Below are positions 52,060-61,734 of a DNA stretch of 64,000 bases, piece after piece. Source of the stretch: Lingula anatina (lineage: Eukaryota > Brachiopoda > Lingulata > Lingulida > Lingulidae). Position 1 is the stretch's first letter, and the number at the start of each line of letters is the position of its first letter. Below the pieces are notes generated by a model. That model ran no database searches. It was given only the letters and a program-made list of their open reading frames with translations, and was not told the DNA's origin. The position numbers were made by a program, and so were the translations under genes. The stretch lies in assembly GCF_001039355.2 (NCBI RefSeq), contig NW_019775829.1:30696-94695 (forward strand), in the 5' to 3' direction.

Positions 52060-52560
52060 AGTAGGTTAAATTCAAATTCGGTGTGACTGAATTCCGCAAT
52101 ACACTGCAAAACAGCGCAACACACTTGAAAAAACAAGTTCAGTTGCAATCACACAAAAGAAACGGCCATTTCCAACAAAGTAGGGTGATATAAAAGCAAA
52201 CTACATTACTATTTAAGTAATTTCGTAGATAAAACCTAACTTTTATATTGTTGGATCAGCAGCCATATTGGTAAGTAGCTCTTCTTGGATATATTACTGA
52301 CCAAAAAGAGCCACTCGCCAACATGGCAGCTGACCCAACATTGAAAAAATTGTGTCAATCTCTTGCGGTGTATCAGCAATATTCATTACTTACTGATATA
52401 TTTTGCTTTCATATCAACCTATTTTGTTTGAACTCACCCTTTCCCGTGTTTACTTGTGACTGGACTTGTTTTTTTTTTTTTTTTTTTTTTAATTGTTTGT
52501 ATTGCGCTGTATTGCGGTGTATTGCGCAATTCAGTCACACCCGGTTAAATTTTACAAACA
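52060..52560. repeat. 500-bp imperfect palindrome (foldback element)
   Basis: Outer arms share gtgtgactgaatt (52081-52093) with its complement at 52528-52540. Inner arms 52250-52281 and 52308-52339 are nearly perfect complements, and matches continue in between (for example tgatat.aaagcaaa). The centre is near 52295. A poly-T run at 52469-52490 lengthens the right arm. MITE-type structure with no coding capacity. Confidence 0.8.
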
Positions 52561-52712
52561 AAAAATCGAGTGATCTATTCAGTTTATCCCTTGGCATATC
52601 AAATTTATTTGAGTCATATAAGAATCTAGTAGAAGTGGTTTACATGTGTTACTAGGAATCCACGCTCCACCTATGCTCAGTTCATATGCACCTTTAACAT
52701 TGATATTGTACA

Positions 52713-52718
52713 GGGTGA

Positions 52719-52765
<47 letters not shown>

Positions 52766-53080
52766 GGTCATCACCTGAACTTGAATAACTTTTGAAATAT
52801 ATAATCAATTCCTTTTATTTTTCAGATTTATCAAGAAATATTGATGTTCTAAGAGTCTACCAAATTCGACCTTCGAGATGCCATGGACTACTGAGGAAAA
52901 GACATTTAGGCCTATAGCTGAGGCATATTCTCGGTTGAAGTCTGTCCACGCAGCTCAATTGCAATTCAAAGAACGGTTCAGATGTCGAGAATTTCCTTTT
53001 AGTGTCTTTACAATTGAGGTTATGCACAGTCCCATGGGGTCTGAACTTGTTGAACCATCTGTAGATCATTGAGTGGATAT
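52713..53080. mobile_element. Remnant of a DNA transposon with DUF4817-type HTH, internally inverted
   Basis: Begins 'cagggtgac', typical of the ends of such transposons, runs into a 45-base poly-A tract (52720-52764), and then opens a frame at 52878 (plus) whose start, WTTEEKTF...KSVHAAQLQFK..FRCREFP, resembles the N-terminal helix-turn-helix seen upstream of many animal transposase genes. The expected continuation (IYRWFNKFRPHGTVHNLN) is present but on the minus strand at about 53005-53075, so the piece was inverted. Non-functional fragment. Family call rests on memory of the domain, not a search. Confidence 0.5.
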
Positions 53081-53477
53081 TGAGTCGAATTGAGTCGAAT
53101 TCGAACAAAAGACTAATACTAACTAATACTAGCAGCACGTCTCGTAATAAAAATGCGTCATAGCCCTCCAATGGACCGCTCGTCAGCGAGGGTTTGTGAC
53201 ATGAACTCGTGCTACGCACTCGTGTATGCCACATAACTCTCGCTGACTAGAGGTCTATCTATTATTAATATTGTTACTGTAGGTGTAAACGGTGCATTAC
53301 TCTGATCTGTCAAATATCCGAATGACGTAGGCTATATTCTTCATTTTAAAATCTCCGTATGTGCAAACTTATCAGACTATAGGTATACACATTAAGAAAA
53401 CTCACGTAACCTCTGAAATTCCGTTACATAACGAATACCCCTTACTCTTTTGTAAGAGACCTTAGCTTATACCGTAC

Positions 53478-53514
53478 CTGTGTTTGAGTCCAAAGAAATG
53501 TGATCCTGAATCAT
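53478..53514 (-). pseudogene. Orphan SLC23 first exon (first tandem unit)
   Basis: ATG at 53514, 37 nt, ending ACAG/gtacgg; encodes MIQDHISLDSNT in phase 1, a close match to exon 1 of SLC23 copy 1 ([12 protein letters not shown]). It is left over from the segmental duplication and now sits 2.3 kb upstream of copy 2's own exon 1. It could still serve as an alternative first exon for copy 2, since phases agree. Confidence 0.7.
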
Positions 53515-53807
53515 TTTGCTTCTGGAAGTTGAACTAACTATCTACGCACTCGTGTATGCCACATAACTCTCGCTGACTAGAGGTCTATCTATTATTAATA
53601 TTGTTACTGTAGGTGTAAACGGTGCATTACTCTGATCTGTCAAATATCCGAATGACGTAGGCTATATTCTTCATTTTAAAATCTCCGTATGTGCAAACTT
53701 ATCAGACTATAGGTATACACATTAAGAAAACTCACGTAACCTCTGAAATTCCGTTACATAACGAATACCCCTTACTCTTTTGTAAGAGACCTTAGCTTAT
53801 ACCGTAC

Positions 53808-53844
53808 CTGTGTTTGAGTCCAAAGAAATGTGATCCTGAATCAT
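53808..53844 (-). pseudogene. Orphan SLC23 first exon (second tandem unit)
   Basis: Identical to 53478-53514, displaced by exactly 330 bases through the tandem duplication; same ATG, phase and donor. Confidence 0.7.
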
Positions 53845-53945
53845 TTTGCTTCTGGAAGTTGAACTAACTATCTATCGATGTGCAGCACTGACAGCTCCTG
53901 TTATGCTTACCGAAGGGGCGAACTAAATTTTTGCATGGGCTGTTT

Positions 53946-54113
53946 CAGGGGCGGATTGAGGCAGTCTTCTGGGTCTTCCGGAAGACGGTCAAATTTCTAA
54001 GTTTACATTGATGAGTACCTAATTTTTTCTGTCGGAAGACGGCCAAAAAAGGGGGGTTGAACAACAATTATAATGTGGAACACAGTCAGAAAATATTTCT
54101 GGATCCGCCCCTG
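53946..54113. repeat. hAT-like MITE, second copy
   Basis: CAGGGGCGGAT at the left, ATCCGCCCCTG at the right, flanked by a 7-base direct repeat (gctgttt). The homologous site at about 44891-44897 has one uninterrupted gctgttt and no element. The interior shares gtcttcc/ggaagac words with the element at 50921-51081, in opposite orientation. Confidence 0.85.
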
Positions 54114-55090
54114 CTGTTTGACGTGAAAAGCTAGATCGAGGGGACACTCATCATATGCCGGCCTTTCATCGCTTATCAATGGCATGGCCACAAATAAGAG
54201 AAAATATTTGCATACTACACTTAGGTCATGCCCATGGCAAATTGCGCTTTTCATAACGACCATATTTAAAGTTATGTCCTTGTGATTTTCTACCTGTTGC
54301 AATATTTTGAAATGTGGATATGTCGAGTCAACAATGTTATATCCATATCAGATTAAAAATTATAAGTTTCCAAATAAGTTTTGTTGCTGTGAACTTTTTG
54401 TTTGTTTGTTTGCACATTCTTTTCTATTTTTCTTCACAGATAGGGTATTTTCATAGTCTATATTTCCCAACACATGTAATTCAGCACAAAGGACATATAT
54501 ACACGTAGATGAACTAAAGTAATGGGTACCAATGTAATACTATTGGCATGACAAAAAAGTTATTTCTCATTTCTTAGTACATTTTCGTTGCAACTTGCAA
54601 GCGAAGTATTTTCCACTCCCACATAAGGTCTTCAGTATATAGCAAAAACGATGATAATGATAGACAGAAAGTGGCGGCTGTTCATATAAATTTTGTTGCT
54701 AAAGCAACATGTTTTAAGAAAAGCCCAGGAACAACAAACAGTCCAAGTTGTGGCTCTTTCAATTTATTCAGTCACTCTTAATTTATGGGACAGCCTTCAT
54801 AGTAACCAGGAAGGAACTACGATATCAGTAAGGGGAGGGACCTCAATGTCATTTACCCCCTTTTAAAGACAGGTGATCGGGACAAACTTATACATGGAAG
54901 AATACGTCACAAAAGTGATTGTGAACATAACAAACGTTCGGATACCTTTTCTGAATATTCATTAAATTAATTTACTTATTTAAGAAACTATGAAATATAT
55001 ACTGTTTATCCTAGTATTTGACAGTGTGTCATAACTTTATGTACCATGTAAATTCAAAGTCATATGTTGCTCGCTGCGGAGGCAATTAAT
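54114..55090. other. Spacer upstream of SLC23 copy 3's 3' end
   Basis: Duplicate of about 44898-45802, including the dispersed repeat. About 85 extra bases near 54905-54990 are not in the sister copy. No gene supported. Confidence 0.6.
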
Positions 55091-58000
55091 CTATTTGTTT
55101 CGTTTGTTTTTGTTTCGTCTAAGAACTTTGCCGCAAGCTTGCAAAGTCCTCTCTTGATACGGAGGTAAACAGGGCACGAGTTTAAAACATTTTATTTTTC
55201 TCATCCATTCAGACACAAGCGGAATGTCGTAATCCTTCATGCTTCCCTGTAAAGTTGCTGTCGAATTTCCAGAAAGACTTTCTTTCCATCTTTTAATTCC
55301 TCTTTCTTCTACAGTACCTAGAGAAAAACAGACAATAAAGTTCCGAGATTAATGCAATCATTCACGCCTATGGCGATATGTGATTATAAAACATTTAGGC
55401 CAAAAAAATTAAAGCTGCAAAGCTAATTTCAAAGTAAAGAAGAGGCAGAGGCCATCCTGTTTCTTTATTTATTTACTTAACATTATTATTATTAATAATA
55501 ATATTTGAAAACTGAGGTCATTGCCTTAATCATAGACGTCTAGTTGTCAGACTGATTGGCATATTTTCCAGAACGAAAATGACTCGAGGAACTGTACCTG
55601 GGACTGTATTATCCAGGAAAAAGCCCAGAAGTCCACTTATGAACATGGGCGTGGTCAAAAATACAGTGAACAGTTGGTCAATCTCATTTACACCTTGAAT
55701 TAGATGATACAAATCCAGATCATGGATAATTATGATAAATTAAACAATGAACTGTCATTTTGTACAAAAATTTTCAATATTTTCACCATATTGTAATAGA
55801 CTGAAGTACCCACATATAGTTTCGTATAGAATTATTGTTTTATTCTGGACAAGCGTTATCAGTTATTCACTAAAAATACTACATGATCAGATCAACAAGT
55901 ACCCGTTCTGACCGCTGTTGGATTCTTCCTCATCCAGTACGGTACCAGAAGGCCACACATCAGTGATGTTCCTAGGATGGCCATATTACGGGAGGATCTC
56001 ATGTCGATGAACTCCAGGTTTGACAGACCCACTGAGATCACCATGGCTGTCCCCAAGGTGATAATGGCGCCTTGGATGGGGTCGGGAATGGCTGCCAGGG
56101 TGGCACCAAACTTTCCAATGACTCCAAGAACTATCATCAATATACCTGCTGTCTGGAACACCCTCAAACTGCCAACCTGACATACAGTGTATATGCAGAC
56201 TTGATGATATTGTTGATAAAACCAATGCAAGTAGGATGAGTAATGGGGGAAAGGGACAGAATTTTACAGAAATAAAGTATCGGCTATCACTTTGCCCTGA
56301 AATGAACTGAATTGCTGTGGCTCTTGGGCAAATCGAGAAGAAAGGAAGGTAGGACTAATATCATTCTCGAATTTCAAGTCTACTTAAACTACAACAGAAG
56401 AACAATTTCGCTTATTTTTTTATGATATGTTTGTTATTTGCAGAACGTGACTCCCCTCCTCCCCCCACCCCCCACCCCACCCCAAAGCACAGTATTTTTG
56501 TTAAACTTTCTCATTTCCCGGCCACATCTACATTTATCAAATGTCATTATGAATTTATCAATTGTAAGTATAATTTGCCAGTAGGCCTATCATTTGTAAA
56601 CTTAAAAGTCATACTTTCGAATGGGCGTCTGAATTTCAGATATACATGTATTTGTATTGAGGCAATGAAAGGTAAACCAAACAGATGCGGTTTTGTATGA
56701 ATAGAACTTACTATTAATATTCTTAATCAAGTTTTAGACTAACAAATTCTGTAAGGTTACCTTTGTTATTCCAATGACACCAATGCACTGGCTGTAAGAC
56801 GTTGTACCATGCCCAGTCCCTACACTAGCAGCTATAATACTACCGATACCCTCCATTAAGATGCCTCTGTTGACGGCGTGAGAGGGAGGGGATGGCATCT
56901 CACATACACTGGCGCATGCGTGGTAGTCCCCTATAGACTCTATGGTGGAAGCTATAGTGGCGGCAATCATGCCGATTACACCACCCACAGTGACGGTTGG
57001 AAGGCCATATTTACCTACAAACAGAATAAGAAAAATGAGAAACATGCAAACTGTGGTCCTTCTACATCAAGACTACATCAAGACAATACGACTGCAGGCA
57101 TGTAAAAGTGAGCGTTGGAAAAAGACCCAATACCTGGATAAGGCACGAAAAACCATTTTGCGGTGTGAATCCCACCCACGTAAGCGTCCGTCCGTGCCTT
57201 GTATTGGGGGTGTCCAGGATCGTCTGGGAGAGCTCCAGTTAAAGTCAGAATGAGACTCACTATCCAGGCAATCACTATCATGAATATAGCCTGAAACACG
57301 GGAAAATGGTTTCGAGTAAATTTCATTAAGTCTTGTCCATTTCGTCATAACATGCATTACGGTTGTCCTGATACTAAGACATTGTGGATTTCATTGATGT
57401 CGATGTTACGGAGCTGCGAGTAAAAAATGCCAAGATGCAATAAGCCCTCACCGGTATCAGGACAAATATCTGGCAACTGGTTTTGTGGCAGCCACTTTCT
57501 CTATTCCACCATAAAAAGGGTACTTTGACATTCCTCATGTAAACAGCGCAAATAAACCCTACAGCTAGGGATCTGGAAAAAAAGGAATTACAAAATTTAA
57601 GGTCATCTCACGTCGAAGATAGCTGCAACTTCATATCAATAAATTTAAACAAAGTTGGGGCAAAGGAATAAGTGACGTTACTTACAGTGCCCATATCCCC
57701 CAGTGGACTGATCCATAATCCGCGCACACATCAAATACCGACAGTCCAATCATGGCTACGGTAGGCGCAATAGTGAGGGGTCCTATGTAGTTCATCAGAA
57801 CGCCGATCGCTCCCGTACCACCTAAGATCACTTGAACGAGGGAGGCAACCATGAGACTTCCCTGGACTTCGTTAAGCTTTCCCTGCCAAATGGCCTCCCT
57901 GTCCATTGCGTCGGTGCCATTAGGTGTTATGTTGAAATACGCACTGCTGTCATCTACGAAATACAAGCAACATGTAATGTGAACAGAGTTAAGTGCATTA

Positions 58001-60145
58001 CTTTAAGCGGCTCAGATCTGCTGATTTTAACTTTTTAAACCTGCAGCTGATGCTGAATTTTAGTATTTACGATATCCATCAGCCAACGTACATGTGACAA
58101 GTAAATGCATTAATGTACGTTTCTCATCTATCTCTTTGTTTAGAATGTGTCTGTCTCTATTTGCGGCAACTGCAATTAAAAAAACTGTAAAAAATCGAAA
58201 ATGTATTACCTTTTATGATATTTTCATCGTCACATTTCGTTCCCTCAATTGTAAGCATGGCTATTAACGGTGCTATGAATGAAAAACTACTGCCTTGGAT
58301 TATTGGAAGTCTGTAGAAAAGGAATAACATTGTAATTTCTCGCATTTCTCGGAAGATTTAAAATGTTTTATTATATAAATTTTTAAGACGCTTGAATTAT
58401 TCTAAATATGCAACTTCTTGGACTCAATTTATTAGTTTTAGGCATTGTTCTTCACAACATAAAAAAAAAAAAATTCTCAGAGGGTCGTGTTCCATTGCCC
58501 CTGTGTTATTTTTGTGATTCTTACAAAGACTTGTACTTAGCAGCAAAATGACACGAGAGAGAGAAGGCAGAATCACCCAAGAAGTTGTAAAGACTTCTTG
58601 ACTCACCTAACTCCAACGCTACACTGTAGCAGTGTTACTACCCCACAAGCAAATATTGTTGCGCTGAACAGTTCCGCCCGCACCTCTTGGTTGTCCACGG
58701 CACAGATGAGCTTAACAACGATCAGAGGAATGGAAACGCTGCACGTGATGCACATGACACTTTGCTGGTGACCGAAAATAAGATACATAAAAACAAATTA
58801 AAATCAATTATGACGGACAGACAGCATCCATTTTACCCCACCCCAAGTCAAACTCGTTTACGCTTAGCCATTTGCAATTGCTTTTACTTTTTGCGATTTA
58901 TCTAATTTACTGATCTCTGCAATTCATGTTGCTTTGAAGATGGTCGCTTTATGTTGCATTTTATAATGATACTACCAGAATACTAGCCCTTTTCCTTCTT
59001 TTCTCTAGAAGAAGGCTAACAATGTGTAGGGAAGTCATGAATATAAGGCGTTGCCTTCTAGTAGGACAGCACAGACACTCGAATATTACTTAAGAACCAA
59101 ATTTTCAAAAATTATCTATCATGTACAAGTTTCGGGGCATACCTGTAGCGCAAAAATCAATGTGGTTGGTATAGCGGGCACGGACCTGATCGGGTATAGC
59201 AACCTTTCTTCATTTCCTTCTGTCTTGCTGCACTCTTCAGAGACCTCTGGTTTTGTTGCAGGCATTGAAATAAGGACATTTTGTTCCTGTCCTTCGGCTT
59301 AAAACGTACAATGTATATAAAAATTGGTAAAAAAACGGCAATTATAGCCTATTGGTTATGAGCATTCAAGGATAATCATTATTGCTTTATTTTTACGTGG
59401 CAAGGATTATTTTAGTAACTTTTGCGTCGTGATGACATGAATAATCAATATGCTTTGCTCCAGTACGGTTCCAAACAGAAGTATGACCAACATCCCAGTT
59501 AAATGTTCACCAAAGTTGACCAAAAACCATAAAAGACGATAAAGGCATTGCCCTGTATGCCACAAGTGCTTATGGCAGTTCAGTAGCTAGAACACCGTTA
59601 ACAACGTGACCCCATTTCAAACAGTACCATAAACATTTGAGGCTCTCCATGCAGCCGGTGTATGTATGCCATATGTATTAAGTATAAACATGTATGTAGA
59701 AAAAACGTCAGAGTAGAAAGCCTGTAAAATTTTAACCGTACACATTTAAGTGGTCAATAGTATTGTTATTATTTTTATCAAAACTCGTGTTACAATATTT
59801 TTTATTTAAATTTGAAAAAATAAAGATAATATTACTTTGTTATCTTTTTCTAAGTAAGCCTACTACAAATGATTACCACAATGAACCAATGCATGGTTGG
59901 TATTTAAAGCTTAAAGGGATAAACACCGATGGACATTTTCAGGCAGAACAGCTTATTGCAGTGTGAGATATGCCCCGTCCCATTTAAACTGTTAATCTAC
60001 TCCAATATGATACAATGAAATACAATACATTACGCACACCAGTACATTAACATTTTTACGTAACTGTTGCTTACGTTGAGTGGATATAAAAGAGCTAAAA
60101 ACGTTATTTACCAGTGTCAGTGTCCGAGCGAATGTGATCCGGCAT
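55091..60145 (-). CDS. SLC23 family transporter, copy 3 (614 aa)
   Basis: Eleven exons: 60145-60112, 59297-59143, 58764-58607, 58310-58210, 57953-57686, 57572-57452, 57290-57134, 57014-56761, 56176-55903, 55693-55598, 55317-55091. Every exon is the same length as in copy 2, giving 614 aa and an intact frame. Protein differences from copy 2 are scattered and mostly conservative (for example [11 protein letters not shown] against MPDHIRLDTDT at the start), and introns are also alignable, so the two arose by a fairly recent duplication. The same unusual LQQ and QCIG residues are present. Near the exon-3 donor the GA-rich run is shorter and an insert of about 40 bases with a small hairpin (aagaagt/acttctt) sits in the intron. 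The last exon ends at TAG 55091-55093. Confidence 0.93.
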
Positions 60146-60564
60146 CTTTCTGCGGCAGTGGTTGTACGAACGCGAAGAGGGATTGGCTTACATGTTAGTC
60201 TTTAATTTAAAACGTATGTGTTTGCGCGCTTGCTTACATTGAAATTGTAGTAAACTGAAGTAGGTTTAGTTTAACGGGGTTAAGCTCTACTCTACTTTCT
60301 TATCAGTAATATGGCGCGCACAGGACGCACACAGACGACACAGCTCGTGCAAGTATCAGAGTGAAAAAAGTCGAAGTGCGTGGTGGTGACTTGAAATATA
60401 CAGCTGTTTTACATATAGTTGAAAGCCGAATTGGATTTCGAAGGAGGCTGCACATGCAGTTTTTCCTTAAAAACAACCACGGTATTTGTTGGCTTTTGTT
60501 ATTTCTTATAGCTATGTAGCTATGAAGCAGGGCTACAAATTCTTCTCTTTAAAATGTGGTTACA

Positions 60565-61389
60565 TTGACACAAACTGAAAACATTTTATCTTTTTCACCC
60601 ATTTTATCTTATTTATCTTTTTATTCCTCTTTCTTTGACAGTTCCTAAAAAAAATAAATAAATAAAAATAAATAATAAAAAATAAATAAATAAAAACTCA
60701 ATCTGTTTAAGAGGCCCCTTAATTCAATACATAAATAATTTTATTTTTATTTTTTATTTCACTGTTATGCAGTTTGAATGAGGAATGAAATAAACCAGTG
60801 TGCTTTAGGAGCAGCTCACTGGAGAGCGCGAACATGTACCCCCACCTTACGTGCGATGTAGTGGACTACATACAGTATATAAAGTACATATATTTTGAGA
60901 ATAGTTTGTATTGTCATTACATGTAGTTTGGGCATTCGCATCAATAGCTGTATTGCTTACCATGACAACATAGATGATTTGATCGACACAACTCAAAAAA
61001 TTTCACGAACTTCTCAAATTATTTTTCAGTATTGCAATTTTATTACGTAATTTCCACATCAGGATATCATAATTTAAATATTTTAATATAGGAATAAATA
61101 CCACTCTCGTGGGTGGGGAAAAAAGAAAGAAAGAACTGCCAGTGGTTGATATCACAAACTATAAAACGATATTGCCTCATCAACACAGATGTGATTAAAT
61201 CTTGATTACTCTGGGTGATTTGCCTTGTGTTCACCTTGGTTGGTCATAGTCAAGGTCATGATGGGTCAATTATAGGTGGTCGATCGTTCAATTATAGGGG
61301 GAAAAATATAATAAAAAATATAATGAATTCTACATCTTCTAGGGGACTCACCAACCTGTGTTGGAGTTCGAGCAAATCCGATCTGTCAT
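60565..61389 (-). pseudogene. Remnant of a fourth SLC23 gene (first and last exon only)
   Basis: At 61389-61356 an ATG exon of 34 nt encodes MTDRICSNSNT and ends ACAG/gt, matching the SLC23 exon 1 pattern (M-x-D-x-I-x-S/L-x-x-x-T, phase 1). At about 60648-60565, read on the minus strand, sequence matches the start of the SLC23 last exon (aagaaagaggaataaaaag) and then, after an internal deletion, the 'aaataaaatgtttt' region of the same exon, now with stops. Exons 2-10 are gone. A dead copy; the first exon alone might still act as an alternative start for copy 3. Confidence 0.6.
60648..60696. repeat. (AAAT)n-type simple repeat
   Basis: A/T-only tetranucleotide-like repeat directly beside the decayed last exon of the fourth SLC23 copy, where its last intron should begin. 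Confidence 0.85.
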
Positions 61390-61734
61390 CTCTAGTTTTG
61401 AAAGATGCAATGTAATAGGCCACGTGATGTAAGTGAGCGGCCAGAATGAGAGGCGGGTGATATGGATGATTATTCTTTGGTGTGAATTCTGCAAGCGAGA
61501 TTTTTCATGAATAAAACAGGGCCATATCTTCCTGTTCATATTTCTAATGGTTAACAAAACTGACGTGTAATAGCGTATAATGTTTAATTTATTACGTCAT
61601 CTCCTTTGCACGGCATAACATAACTACAGTGACCTTTGTGACGTAATGCTGCTACGTTGACAACAACAATGCTCAGCAACTTAAAAGTCAGCACCTAAAA
61701 GCGCAGACCTCCGTGCTTTAAACGAAAAAAAAAA

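Larger units (their letters stand above)
51241..53084. other. Upstream flank of SLC23 copy 2
   Basis: No intact gene. About 500 bases at roughly 51265-51805 are missing from the matching flank of copy 3, which joins at a shared 'gtac'. This is followed by sequence matching 60155-60235, then the large palindrome and a transposon remnant. The minus-strand frames at 51693-52099 show no family resemblance. Confidence 0.6.
53212..53871. repeat. Perfect 330-bp tandem duplication
   Basis: 53212-53541 and 53542-53871 read identically, base for base as far as I can see. Each unit contains one SLC23 first exon. Either very recent or an assembly error. The matching region at 44490-44820 has one unit. 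Confidence 0.9.
60146..61734. other. Spacer between SLC23 copy 3 and TSSK
   Basis: Contains the gutted fourth SLC23 copy and an AT-only repeat (60648-60696). The first 90 bases match the flank of copy 2 (51805-51880). The promoter and 5' UTR of the TSSK gene should lie at the right end; no convincing core promoter motif was seen. Confidence 0.6.

Noticed and set aside
51693-52099. Two minus-strand frames of 84-91 codons
   Set aside because: AT-rich, overlap the insertion/deletion difference and the palindrome, and are not preserved in the sister flank.
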